Source: Novosphingobium sp.
GTDB taxonomy: Bacteria; Pseudomonadota; Alphaproteobacteria; Sphingomonadales; Sphingomonadaceae
DNA length: 41,755 nucleotides
NCBI RefSeq assembly: GCF_019748365.1
Contig: NZ_JAIEPN010000180.1
Location: forward strand, 1-41,755
Direction of reading: 5' to 3'
A model generated the notes under the pieces. That model saw nothing but the letters and a program-made list of their open reading frames with translations, had not been told where the DNA came from and ran no database searches. Numbering within the stretch: position 1 is the stretch's first letter; every line of letters starts with the position of its first letter. A program made the position numbers and the translations under genes. Below, in pieces: positions 27,259 to 35,180 of this stretch.

Positions 27259-27840
27259 ATGTTCATAGAAACCGAAACCACTCCGAACCCTGCCACGCTG
27301 AAGTTTCTTCCGGGCGAGATCGTCATGGCCAGCGGCACGCGCGAATTCACCTCGCCCGAGGCGGCGGCAGCTTCTCCGCTCGCCGAGGCGCTGTTCTCGC
27401 TGGGCGATGTGACGGGCGTGCTCTACGGGCGCGACTTCATCGCGGTGACGATCGCGCCGGGCGCGGAATGGGCACCGCTCAAGCCGCAAGTGCTGGCGCT
27501 GCTGCTCGATCACTTCGTGGCGCAGGCCCCGCTGTTCACCACGGGCGCGGCTGACTTCGCGGTCCCCGGCGAGGCGGATGACGACACGGACTATGGCGAC
27601 GATCCGGCCGACGCCGAGATCGTCGAGCAGATCAAGGACCTGATCGAGACCCGCGTGCGCCCAGCCGTAGCGAACGATGGCGGCGACATCATCTACCGCG
27701 GATTCCGTGAAGGCGTGGTCTATCTGAAGATGCAGGGCGCCTGCTCGGGCTGCCCCTCATCCACCGCCACGCTCAAGCACGGCATCGAATCGCTGCTCAA
27801 GCACTATGTGCCCGAAGTCAGCGAAGTCCGCGCTGCCTGA
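27259..27840 (+). CDS. NfuA/NifU-like iron-sulfur scaffold protein
   Basis: A 193-residue Fe-S carrier of the alphaproteobacterial Nfu type. An N-terminal Nfu domain ([19 protein letters not shown]) is joined by an acidic linker ([12 protein letters not shown]) to a C-terminal NifU-like domain (about 120-193) with the cluster-binding motif [18 protein letters not shown]. It is thought to hold or transfer a [4Fe-4S] cluster to target proteins. The start is fixed by the conserved N-terminus, although the ribosome site is weak. It heads the run leading to the RutE-like reductase, tsaB and rimI. Confidence 0.93.
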   Translation: MFIETETTPNPATLKFLPGEIVMASGTREFTSPEAAAASPLAEALFSLGDVTGVLYGRDFIAVTIAPGAEWAPLKPQVLALLLDHFVAQAPLFTTGAADFAVPGEADDDTDYGDDPADAEIVEQIKDLIETRVRPAVANDGGDIIYRGFREGVVYLKMQGACSGCPSSTATLKHGIESLLKHYVPEVSEVRAA

Positions 27841-27866
27841 TCCGATCGCCTGAAGGTTTTTGCGAG

Positions 27867-28457
27867 ATGTCCCAGCCGCTTGACGATGCCGCGCTTGATC
27901 AGGTGTTCCGCACCGCCCGGACCTACAACGGCTATCTCGACAAGCCGGTGAGCGAGGAACAGCTGCACGCGATCTGGGACCTCATGAAGATGGGGCCGAC
28001 GTCTGCCAACCAGATGCCCGCGCGGCTGGTCTGGTGTGTAAGCGACGAAGCCAAGGAAAAGCTGGCGGTCTGCGCCGGGGGCACAAACCCCGACAAGATC
28101 CGCAAGGCCCCTGTCAGCGTGATCATCGGGATGGACATCGATTTCCACGAGCAGCTGCCTTGGCTGTTCCCCCATGCCGATGCGAAAAGCTGGTTCGAAG
28201 GCAACGAAGCGCTGCGCGAGGTCTCGGCCATGCGTAACTCGACGCTGCAGGGCGCCTATTTCATCATCGCCGCGCGGATGGTCGGGCTCGATACCGGGCC
28301 GATGTCGGGCTTCAGCAATGCGGCGGTGGACGAGGCGTTTTTCGCCGGTACGCGCGTGAAATCGAACTTCATCTCGACGCTGGGCTATGGCGATCCGGCC
28401 ACGATCTTCCCGCGCAGCCCCCGGCCCGATTTCGCGCGTTTCAACACGCTGGCCTGA
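27867..28457 (+). CDS. Nitroreductase family protein, RutE/malonic semialdehyde reductase-like
   Basis: A 196-residue FMN enzyme of the HadB/RutE nitroreductase subgroup. It has the usual length and motifs: [56 protein letters not shown] and a C-terminal [19 protein letters not shown]. RutE reduces malonic semialdehyde to 3-hydroxypropionate in pyrimidine breakdown, but other rut genes are absent here. Reduction of another small aldehyde or enone is equally possible. It starts 26 bases after the nfu stop and is followed 14 bases later by tsaB, suggesting one transcript. Confidence 0.88.
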   Translation: MSQPLDDAALDQVFRTARTYNGYLDKPVSEEQLHAIWDLMKMGPTSANQMPARLVWCVSDEAKEKLAVCAGGTNPDKIRKAPVSVIIGMDIDFHEQLPWLFPHADAKSWFEGNEALREVSAMRNSTLQGAYFIIAARMVGLDTGPMSGFSNAAVDEAFFAGTRVKSNFISTLGYGDPATIFPRSPRPDFARFNTLA

Positions 28458-28471
28458 AGGCGGGACGCGCC

Positions 28472-29089
28472 TTGCGCCGGCTGGTGATCGACAGCGCGAC
28501 CGAAGCCTGTTCGGTGGCCTTGTTTGATGACGACGAGATGATCGCCGGTTCCCACGCCATGCTGGGACGCGGCCATGCCGAACAACTCGTGCCGATGATC
28601 GCCGCTCTGCCCGGAAAAGGCCGCGCCGACTGCGTTGCCGTGAATACCGGCCCGGGCAGCTTCACCGGCATTCGCGTGGGCCTTGCCGCCGCGCGCGCGC
28701 TGGCGCTGGCGTGGCAGGTACCGATAGAAGGCTATGCCTGCCTCGCCCTCGTCGGCGCCATGGCGCGCGCCGTACATGGTGGCGAAGCGATCGACGCGGT
28801 GATGAGCGGCGGGCATGGCGAGTGGTTTTTCCAGCCCTTTGCGGCAGACGGAACCCCGCTCGCGCAAGCGGCCTCATTGCTGCCGGAAGCAGCGGCAGAA
28901 CGCTCGCAGGCGGCGATCGTGGTCGGCAGCCAGGCTGACGCGCTTTGCGCGCGGCGCGGCGGCGCGCCTGCCGCCTATCCGCTCTGGCCCGATGCGCGCG
29001 CCTTTGCGCTGCTCGGCCGCACGGCCCTGCACCCCGATCCCACGCCCCGCTATGGCCGTGCACCCGATGCGCGGCTTCCGACCGCGTGA
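28472..29089 (+). CDS. tsaB: tRNA t6A biosynthesis protein TsaB
   Basis: TsaB is the inactive-homologue scaffold that partners TsaD in making N6-threonylcarbamoyladenosine at position 37 of ANN-decoding tRNAs. The protein is about 205 residues long. The ASKHA-fold start RRLVIDSATEACSVALF and the motif VAVNTGPGSFTGIRVGLAAARALA are diagnostic. Translation appears to start at TTG (28472), with GAAGG upstream, since no ATG or GTG lies at the right place; a GTG four codons in would remove the first strand. It is 14 bases after the reductase gene and is followed by rimI, a common tsaB-rimI pairing. Confidence 0.93.
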   Translation: MRRLVIDSATEACSVALFDDDEMIAGSHAMLGRGHAEQLVPMIAALPGKGRADCVAVNTGPGSFTGIRVGLAAARALALAWQVPIEGYACLALVGAMARAVHGGEAIDAVMSGGHGEWFFQPFAADGTPLAQAASLLPEAAAERSQAAIVVGSQADALCARRGGAPAAYPLWPDARAFALLGRTALHPDPTPRYGRAPDARLPTA

Positions 29090-29116
29090 TGGCGGCTGCA
29101 TAAGGGCAGCTGTGTC

Positions 29117-29599
29117 ATGAGCCAGAATCCATCCGACTGCAGCGACGACATCGACCGGATCATGGAGGTCATGATCGGCGCCTTTGCCCCCGAGTATGGC
29201 GAGGCGTGGAACCGACGGCAGGTTTCAGACTCGCTGCTGCTCGCCGGGACAGGTTACTGCCTGATCGGTGCCGACGGATCGTTTGATCCGGACCTTGCAG
29301 AACCCGTCGCCGGCTTTGCACTGACGCGGTCGATTTTCGACGAAGAAGAGCTGCTGCTGTTCGCCGTACTGCCAAAGTATCGCGGCAAAGGTCTGGGTGC
29401 TGCACTTCTGACCGAAGTGATCGTCCGGGCGCGACTGCGGGGTATCCGGCGGCTCTTTCTCGAAATGCGACGGAACAATCCGGCTGGCAAGTTATACACA
29501 GGTTTTGGCTTCCGGACTGTCGGCGTGCGCCCCGGATACTACCGCACTGCAAGCGGAGAACGCCTCGATGCGCTCAGTCAGGAACTGCATATTGCCTAG
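29117..29599 (+). CDS. rimI: GNAT acetyltransferase, RimI-like
   Basis: A 160-residue GNAT-fold N-acetyltransferase. The acetyl-CoA loop is seen in VLPKYRGKGLGAALL (the Arg-x-x-Gly-x-Gly pattern), with strand LFLEMRRNNPAGKLYTGFGF and the family end VGVRPGYYRT. RimI acetylates the N-terminal alanine of ribosomal protein S18. The identity rests on position directly after tsaB and on the Asn-x-x-A-x-x-L-Y signature; a broader substrate range is possible. Its stop lies within a small inverted repeat. Confidence 0.88.
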   Translation: MSQNPSDCSDDIDRIMEVMIGAFAPEYGEAWNRRQVSDSLLLAGTGYCLIGADGSFDPDLAEPVAGFALTRSIFDEEELLLFAVLPKYRGKGLGAALLTEVIVRARLRGIRRLFLEMRRNNPAGKLYTGFGFRTVGVRPGYYRTASGERLDALSQELHIA

Positions 29600-29608
29600 A
29601 ATTAGGCA
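29593..29608 (+). terminator. Short inverted repeat at the rimI stop
   Basis: TGCCTA-GAAT-TAGGCA forms a 6-bp stem that includes the rimI TAG and is followed by TATTTACC. It is short and only mildly stable. It may be a weak stop, or a binding site in the mucR upstream region. Confidence 0.3.
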
Positions 29609-29677
29609 TATTTACCTGTACACGCCTGTGCTTTCGGAAAATTTGGAAAGAAAATGGTCGCATTTGCTCCGCAATGG

Positions 29678-29705
29678 TTGTAACTCTGTTGTGCAGGCGT
29701 ATATG
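29678..29705 (+). promoter_or_regulatory. Candidate sigma-70-type promoter of mucR
   Basis: TTGTAA (29678-29683) and TATATG (29700-29705) are separated by 16 bases and lie 77 bases before the mucR ATG. The surrounding stretch is AT-rich compared with the rest of the window, which also suits MucR autoregulation. This comes from visual inspection only. Confidence 0.35.
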
Positions 29706-29781
29706 CGGACCAGTCTACTCTAGACTCACCGAGCCTTGACTGGGCAAAAAGAAGATAACAACCGCAAAAGGTATGGGTACA

Positions 29782-30225
29782 ATGAGTGAAATCGAAAACG
29801 ATATGCGGGAAACGCTGATCACGCTCACATCAGACATCGTCGCCGCTCACGTGAGCAACAACAGCGTCGCGGTCAACGACCTGCCGCTACTGATCGGCAA
29901 TGTCTATGCGGCGCTGGCTGGCCTCAATCCCGCGCAACCGGCAGCAGAACCGGCTCCTGAACCTGCGGTTTCGATCCGCGCTTCGGTCAAGAACGATCAC
30001 ATTGTCTGCCTTGAAGACGGCAAGAAGCTCAAGATGCTCAAGCGCCATCTGATGACGCGCTACAACATGACTCCGGAACAGTACCGCGCCCGCTGGAATC
30101 TGCCGGCCGACTATCCGATGGTCGCCCCGGCCTATGCCGAAAAGCGCCGCGAACTGGCCAAGAAGATCGGCCTCGGCCGCAAGCCTGCTCCCAAGCGCAG
30201 CCGCGGCGCCAAGGTTGCTGGCTGA
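29782..30225 (+). CDS. mucR: MucR/Ros-family transcriptional regulator lacking two zinc ligands
   Basis: A 147-residue regulator of the Ros/MucR family, which silences or tunes many genes by binding AT-rich DNA. N-terminal residues 1-50 form the oligomerisation part. The DNA-binding domain starts near VCLEDGKKLKMLKRHLMTRY and continues NMTPEQYRARWNLPADYPMVAP. A basic tail (KKIGLGRKPAPKRSRGAK) follows. Relative to Agrobacterium Ros (Cys79, Cys82, His92, His97), only the first Cys and first His are kept; the others are Asp and Tyr. ATG 29782 is preferred to 29773 because AAAAGG lies 10 bases before it but only one base before the other. It stands alone between rimI and fur. Confidence 0.9.
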   Translation: MSEIENDMRETLITLTSDIVAAHVSNNSVAVNDLPLLIGNVYAALAGLNPAQPAAEPAPEPAVSIRASVKNDHIVCLEDGKKLKMLKRHLMTRYNMTPEQYRARWNLPADYPMVAPAYAEKRRELAKKIGLGRKPAPKRSRGAKVAG

Positions 30226-30236
30226 ACAGCCCGGAA

Positions 30237-30259
30237 CCGGGGCCCAAAACCGGCCCCGG
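30237..30259 (+). terminator. Hairpin after mucR
   Basis: CCGGGGCC (30237-30244) and GGCCCCGG (30252-30259) form a perfect 8-bp stem with a 7-base loop, 11 bases past the mucR stop. There is no U-tract. It lies within a series of AACCGG repeats. Confidence 0.45.
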
Positions 30260-30286
30260 AGCCGAACATGAAACCGGCCCGAGAAC

Positions 30287-30330
30287 CGGCGAGGCACCCA
30301 GTCAGTTGCGCGGGGCCTCGCCGCTTTCGG
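30287..30330 (+). terminator. Second, stronger terminator-like hairpin after mucR
   Basis: CGGCGAGGC (30287-30295) pairs perfectly with GCCTCGCCG (30315-30323) over 9 bp. It is followed by CTTTCGGTTTTCCCC, which is T-rich for this genome. This is the best rho-independent terminator candidate between mucR and fur. Confidence 0.5.
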
Positions 30331-30436
30331 TTTTCCCCGATCCGGGCTTGATACTGCCCGCAAATCGACAGCGCCCGGTTGAAGAATTGGCGCAGCAAAC
30401 TATGCTGCGCGCAACCTAACCGGATGGGCCGCAAGC

Positions 30437-30859
30437 TTGCACCAGGCAATCGACATCGAAGCGCTCTGCGCGGAACGGGGTCTCAGGATCACCGAGCAAC
30501 GCCGCGTGATCGCGCAGGTGCTGTCGGAGAGCGATGACCACCCGGACGTAGAGAAGCTGCACGAGCGTGCTTCCGCGCGTGATCCGCGCATTTCCATCGC
30601 CACGGTCTACCGCACGGTTCGCCTGTTCGAAGAAGCCGGGATCCTCGATCGCCACGATTTCGGCGATGGCCGCGCCCGTTATGAGGCGACGCCCGAGGCG
30701 CACCACGACCATCTGATCGACGTCGAGACCGGGAAGGTCATCGAATTCGTCGATCCCGAGCTTGAGGCGCTGCAGCGCCAGATCGCCGAACGGCTCGGCT
30801 ACCGCCTCGTCGACCACCGCATGGAGCTCTATGGTGTCAAGTCTGATCGCGAGGCGTAA
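30437..30859 (+). CDS. fur: Fur family ferric uptake regulator
   Basis: A 140-residue Fur-family repressor controlling metal-responsive genes. The winged-helix part (about 10-80) includes GLRITEQRRVIAQVL and ISIATVYRTVRLFEEAGIL. The metal-site motif HHDHLIDVETGKVIEF begins at His89. No C-terminal CxxC pairs are present, as is usual in alphaproteobacterial Fur. The start is probably TTG at 30437; a nearby ATG at 30424 is in another frame. Members in Rhizobiales act as manganese sensors, so iron specificity is not certain here. The plsC gene appears to start inside its 3' end. Confidence 0.92.
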   Translation: MHQAIDIEALCAERGLRITEQRRVIAQVLSESDDHPDVEKLHERASARDPRISIATVYRTVRLFEEAGILDRHDFGDGRARYEATPEAHHDHLIDVETGKVIEFVDPELEALQRQIAERLGYRLVDHRMELYGVKSDREA

Positions 30860-31703
30860 GGCCCGCCGCAAGGTAGGGCCGGAGCGCGGCGAACCCGTCA
30901 CCTGGATGGGCTGGATGCGGATTTGCCTGCGCGGCGTCGCGCTCGTGCTGCTGATGCTGATCTGCGTGCCGCTGCACTATCTCTACCGCATCGTGCATTA
31001 TGGCTCGCCGTTTCCGAAGTTGTTCCTGTTCTTCGCGGCCCGCATCATTGGCGCGCGCGTGCGCGTCCACGGCGTGCCGCTGAAGCGCGACGTGTTCTAT
31101 ATTTCGAACCACCTTTCGTGGGTTGATATCCTTGCCCTCGGCGGCGCCAGCGGCACTGCATTTGTTGCCAAGGCCGAACTGTCGCAGGCGCCGATTGTCG
31201 GCTGGCTGGCGCGGATCAACCGCACCGTGTTCGTGAGCCGCGAGGACCGCATGGGTGTGGCCGATCAGATCAACCGCCTCAAGGAAGCGCTGGCCGACAA
31301 CTGGTCTATCACCGTGTTCCCCGAAGGCACCTGCACCGATGGCAAGTCGCTGCTCCCGTTCAAGACCTCGATGCTTCGCGTGCTGGAGCCGCCGCCGCCG
31401 GGGGTGATGGTGCAGCCGGTGGTGCTCGATTATGGCCGCGTCGCCGAATGGATCGGCTGGATCGGCACGGAAGACGGCGTGTCCAACGGCAAGCGCATCA
31501 TGTCGCGCCGGGGATCATTCCGGCTCGAGGTGCATTTCCTCGAGCCCTTCGATCCGCAGGGCCTTGCCGGGCGCAAGGCCATCGCCGCCGAAGCGCGCCG
31601 CCGCATTGAACCTGCGCTCGAAGCCGCGCTTGGCGAACCGCTGCGGCCCTTCGCATTCGATGTTGCGCCGGTGCGCTACGAGGCGGCGAAGAACGCCGCG
31701 TGA
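30831..31703 (+). CDS. plsC: 1-acyl-sn-glycerol-3-phosphate acyltransferase (PlsC-like)
   Basis: A membrane-bound acyltransferase that adds the second acyl chain to lysophosphatidic acid, or a related lyso-lipid. After a hydrophobic segment (ICLRGVALVLLMLICVPL) come the catalytic motif NHLSWVD (His-x4-Asp), the RTVFVSRED motif and FPEGTCTDG. ATG 30831 is chosen because GGAG stands 4 bases before it, giving a 290-residue protein that overlaps fur by 29 bp. ATG 30906 would give a shorter but still complete protein and lacks a ribosome site. Its TGA overlaps the GTG start of the next gene. The pairing with a phospholipid-methyltransferase-like gene fits a lipid role. Confidence 0.88.
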   Translation: MVSSLIARRKARRKVGPERGEPVTWMGWMRICLRGVALVLLMLICVPLHYLYRIVHYGSPFPKLFLFFAARIIGARVRVHGVPLKRDVFYISNHLSWVDILALGGASGTAFVAKAELSQAPIVGWLARINRTVFVSREDRMGVADQINRLKEALADNWSITVFPEGTCTDGKSLLPFKTSMLRVLEPPPPGVMVQPVVLDYGRVAEWIGWIGTEDGVSNGKRIMSRRGSFRLEVHFLEPFDPQGLAGRKAIAAEARRRIEPALEAALGEPLRPFAFDVAPVRYEAAKNAA

Positions 31704-32389
31704 AGCTGAAGCTGAAGCCGGGTATGGCGAGCCGTCCCCGCCAAGTGGTGGACAGGCTGGCCAGCGCGATGCGGCGCAAGATCGGGCTCAAGAAGCTTGA
31801 CCTTCGCGGCAAACCGGTTCCGCTGCGCAAGGGCCCGCCCGAGGCCCTGCTCGGTTTTGGCCGCTTCGTAGCCAATCCGCGCCGCTTTGGCGGCTTCGTC
31901 AGTGGCCCTGCGCTAGCTGCCGCGATCACCGCGGAAATCGATCCCGCAGCCGGTCCCGTGCTGGAGCTCGGCCCCGGCACCGGCGTGTTCACCCGCGCAC
32001 TGCTCACACGGGGCGTGGCGGAGCGCAACCTGATCCTCGTCGAACTCGATCCGAAGCTCGCCGCACGGCTGCGGATCGCCTTCCCGCAAGCCCTCGTCCT
32101 GTGCTGCAGGGCAGAAAGCGTGACGCCCGACCTGCTCGAAGGCCGCTGCCCGGCTGCCATTGTCAGCGGATTGCCGCTGCTCAATTTCCCGGACGATGCG
32201 GTGGAGCGCATCATTGCCGCGACCTTTGCGGTCAGCGCTTCGGATGCTGCGCTTTACCAGTTCACCTACGGCCCCAAATGCCCGGTCCACAAGGACATCA
32301 GGGCGCGCCTCGGTCTTTCCGCCCAGCGCAGCGCGCGCGTCTGGCGCAACGTACCGCCTGCTTCGGTCTACCGCATCACCCGCTCCTGA
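31700..32389 (+). CDS. PmtA-like phospholipid N-methyltransferase (class I SAM methyltransferase)
   Basis: A 229-residue SAM-dependent methyltransferase. Motif I is VLELGPGTGVFTRALL, preceded by the membrane-surface segment FGRFVANPRRFGGFVSGPALA. The acidic strand is LILVELDPKLAARL, and IVSGLPLLNFP follows. This pattern matches Rhodobacter-type PmtA, which methylates phosphatidylethanolamine toward phosphatidylcholine. rRNA adenine methyltransferases share motif I and are the main alternative. It starts at GTG, overlapping the plsC stop by 4 bp (GTGA), so it is translationally coupled to a phospholipid acyltransferase. That supports the lipid assignment, which remains an inference. Confidence 0.78.
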   Translation: MKLKLKPGMASRPRQVVDRLASAMRRKIGLKKLDLRGKPVPLRKGPPEALLGFGRFVANPRRFGGFVSGPALAAAITAEIDPAAGPVLELGPGTGVFTRALLTRGVAERNLILVELDPKLAARLRIAFPQALVLCCRAESVTPDLLEGRCPAAIVSGLPLLNFPDDAVERIIAATFAVSASDAALYQFTYGPKCPVHKDIRARLGLSAQRSARVWRNVPPASVYRITRS

Positions 32390-32397
32390 CGTAGCGA

Positions 32398-33837
32398 TCA
32401 GCCCTGCTCGCGCTGCGGGTCCTGCCTGCGCTGCTGGGCGATGCTGCAGCGGCCGCGGTCATAGGCGCCAACGGTGCGGATGACATCGCCCTGCCGCGGT
32501 TCGACCCGCCGCCCCGTGGCAATGCCGGCAAGCACCCGCGCGACCAGCGTATCAAGCCGGGTGACGAGGTAGCAGGCCACGTCGGGTTCGGCATGGCTGT
32601 TGCCTACGCCGCTGTCGTCGGTGAGGAAGATGTATCGCCCCTGGGTCAGCGCCGCCATCGAACGCAGGACATATTGCGCGCTGTCTTCCACCCCGCTTGC
32701 GGCGACGGGCACGATCTGGACGCCCCGGCTGCGCAGCCGCTGCGTGGCATCGAGCGTGGCGCCGATCGCGTCCTCGTGCGGCGGTGCGTCGGTGACCAGC
32801 AGCACAGCCTTGGCGGCATCGGAGCGCCATTGCAGGCGCCCGGCCTCGGCAACGGCGCGATCCATAGCCTCGGGCGTATCGCCACCGCCGTTGGCATCCT
32901 GACGGGCCAGCAGCGTGCGGATCGAACCGATGTTCGCGGTGAGCGGTGCCGACTGGACGACGTAGTCATCGCCCTCATCGCGGTAGAGCACGACGCCGAT
33001 GCGCAAGTCGAGCTGACCCGCATTGCGCTTCAGCCGCGCAACGATCGTATCGAGTTCGGCCTGGATATACTCCATTTCGTCGCCCATGCTGCCGGTCGTG
33101 TCGATCACCAGCGCCAGGTCCATGGCGCGCGGCGCGGCGGCCACGCCGGGAAGCGTGATCTCGATCAGGCGGCTTGCGGAAAGCGCGACAGACTTCCGCA
33201 CCGAACCGGCGGTCCCGGAGACGGCCACGGTGGTTTTCTGCGGGATGCGATCCGCCCGCGGGTAGAACGAGGCCGTCCCATCCGCCGCTGTGACGAGGTG
33301 CAGCGGCGCGCCGGGGCGGCCGACATCGGTCTGCGCAAAGGGCACCGGCCGCCCGCGCGCATCGACCACGCGGATCACCACCCGGCTGCGCGTATCGTAG
33401 AACGGCAGCGATTGCCCGCTCGCCTGCAGGAAACGTCCGGCATAGGCGGCATATTGCCCAGGATTGAGCAGATCATCGATATCGCCAGCGGTCAGCAGGC
33501 CCGATTGCGGGGGCACCGGATTGCTCGGCATGGCGGGTGGTTCGATGATCACCGGCGGCGGCGCGACTGGTTCGAGCATCGTCGTCTCGGTCTTGCCCGA
33601 AACGACACCGCCAACATTCCATTCGGTCTTCTTCGTGACCGAGCGCGCTGGGGGGATGAAGGCCGGAGGCGGTGGCGCCGCTGCAACATCGGCGGCGGGC
33701 TCTTCGGCTGCTATGGCATACTTGTTTTGTGGGGCGGAGGCAGACTCCGGCGCCTTCTCGCTGCAGGCGGCAAGCGCCAGCAGGCTGCCCCCGAGAATGA
33801 CCGTTGAAACGCTGCGAACAACAACGCGACGAGGCAT
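32398..33837 (-). CDS. VWA-domain lipoprotein
   Basis: A 479-residue envelope protein with a lipoprotein signal (VILGGSLLALAAC, acylated Cys25). A Pro/Ala-rich linker (about 30-110) precedes a beta-sandwich-like part (150-230). A von Willebrand factor A domain begins near 238, with the metal motif DLALVIDTTGSMGDEM (Asp246, Ser250) and the later strand AVLLVTDAPPHED. VWA domains bind ligands through a metal ion. The partner here is unknown, and no chelatase or pilus genes adjoin. A GGGAGG site precedes the ATG. It is convergent with the PmtA-like gene, with only 8 bases between the stops. Confidence 0.82.
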   Translation of the reverse strand: MPRRVVVRSVSTVILGGSLLALAACSEKAPESASAPQNKYAIAAEEPAADVAAAPPPPAFIPPARSVTKKTEWNVGGVVSGKTETTMLEPVAPPPVIIEPPAMPSNPVPPQSGLLTAGDIDDLLNPGQYAAYAGRFLQASGQSLPFYDTRSRVVIRVVDARGRPVPFAQTDVGRPGAPLHLVTAADGTASFYPRADRIPQKTTVAVSGTAGSVRKSVALSASRLIEITLPGVAAAPRAMDLALVIDTTGSMGDEMEYIQAELDTIVARLKRNAGQLDLRIGVVLYRDEGDDYVVQSAPLTANIGSIRTLLARQDANGGGDTPEAMDRAVAEAGRLQWRSDAAKAVLLVTDAPPHEDAIGATLDATQRLRSRGVQIVPVAASGVEDSAQYVLRSMAALTQGRYIFLTDDSGVGNSHAEPDVACYLVTRLDTLVARVLAGIATGRRVEPRQGDVIRTVGAYDRGRCSIAQQRRQDPQREQG

Positions 33838-33991
33838 GGGCAGACCTCCCTATGGGGTCCGTTAAATCTCTACTTATTTGATTTGGATTACAAGCCAGAT
33901 TCCGCGAGCGCTCCTACTTTCGCGTCCACTCCGGTTGCTGCAATTGCTCTCTGAGCCACAAAAATGCTTTTATCGCAGTACCATGTCCAGC

Positions 33992-35140
33992 TCACTGTCC
34001 GGCAGGCGCTGTCCCATCGGCAGGAAAGCGGAACAGGTAGTACGGCGCCCTTTCGCGCATGTGGGCCTTCGATTGCATCATCACATCGGGGATGTCGCTG
34101 TCTGCCACATAGATCATGTTGCCCGGACCAAAGCTCAGCCCATCGGGCCAGCGCATCTTCGGGTGCCCCGCCAGCGCGGTAAGCTTGCGGTCGGGCCCGA
34201 GCTTCCACACGATCCCGTCCTCGATACCGGTGAGGTAGATGTTGCCCTCGTTGTCGATGGTGAGGCCATCGGCCTGCGGGCGCTCGGCATAAGGCTCGAC
34301 GCGGGCGGCGAGTTCGGCGGGCGAGAGGCTCTCGTTGGTGAGGTCCGCCACCCGCACACGCGAGAGCATCTTGCCCGACATCGGGCCGATGTAGAGCCAG
34401 GTGCCCTGCCGATCGAGCGCGATGGGATCGAAGCCCGGGTGGAACCAGAACAGGCTGTTGCCGAGCGGCTGCATCAGCCGTCCCTGCGCACGCACGGCAA
34501 AGGGCCCGGGCATGATCGCTGGATGGCTATCGAGCAGGCGGCGGGCCTTGCCGGTCTCGCTATCGACCACGATCAGCCCCGGATGGCCGCTGAACACGCC
34601 GATATCGGCGATGTAGATCATCCGGCCCGCAGCATCGATCTGCATGTCCTGCACATAGGAACCGACCCCCGCGACCGAACGCGGCAGCCAGATCTGCTTG
34701 ATCGGCGTGTTGGTATCGAGGTCGACCGCAACAAGCCGCGCGCCGAAGACTCCGTGTTCGCCGTGATCGATGCTCCACAGGCGGTTCCGGCTGTCGATGC
34801 GGATATTGAACACGGCCCCGTAGGAGGGCTTGCTGCGGTCGCCCTGCTGCATTTCCATGTTGGGATAGGGGACCGGCTTTCCGTTCACCAGTTCGAGCAC
34901 CTTGATCGCAGGGCGTCCCTCGGCGTGGTAAGTGAAAAACACACGCCCGCTCGCGGAAACGGCGATGTTGCCGGGCGGTTCTGGCAGGGTGGCGATCACT
35001 TCGGCCCGCAGGCGCGGCTTGGGATCGCCGATGCGCGGGAACGGCTGCCCGGTGCCGCCGTAGTTCGCATGGAACCACACCACGAACGCGGCGAGCAGAA
35101 CGCCGATCACGGCAGCGAGGCGCAGGAGAATCCGGACCAT
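33992..35140 (-). CDS. Royal-jelly/yellow-like (or SMP-30-like) beta-propeller protein, membrane anchored
   Basis: A 382-residue protein with an N-terminal membrane anchor or uncleaved signal (ILLRLAAVIGVLLAAFVVWF) and a propeller domain outside. FNIRIDSRNRLWSIDHGEHG, YVQDMQIDAAGRMIYIADIG and DGLTIDNEGNIYLTGIEDGI are blade-like repeats. They recall bacterial major-royal-jelly/yellow-related proteins and the gluconolactonase/SMP-30 group. Neither assignment fixes a substrate; a lactonase or tautomerase is possible. Its ATG is 40 bases from the divergent TetR gene, which probably regulates it. Confidence 0.7.
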   Translation of the reverse strand: MVRILLRLAAVIGVLLAAFVVWFHANYGGTGQPFPRIGDPKPRLRAEVIATLPEPPGNIAVSASGRVFFTYHAEGRPAIKVLELVNGKPVPYPNMEMQQGDRSKPSYGAVFNIRIDSRNRLWSIDHGEHGVFGARLVAVDLDTNTPIKQIWLPRSVAGVGSYVQDMQIDAAGRMIYIADIGVFSGHPGLIVVDSETGKARRLLDSHPAIMPGPFAVRAQGRLMQPLGNSLFWFHPGFDPIALDRQGTWLYIGPMSGKMLSRVRVADLTNESLSPAELAARVEPYAERPQADGLTIDNEGNIYLTGIEDGIVWKLGPDRKLTALAGHPKMRWPDGLSFGPGNMIYVADSDIPDVMMQSKAHMRERAPYYLFRFPADGTAPAGQ

Positions 35141-35180
35141 GGGGCAGCAATCCTGTTTGCAGCGATGTGATTCTTACGAT

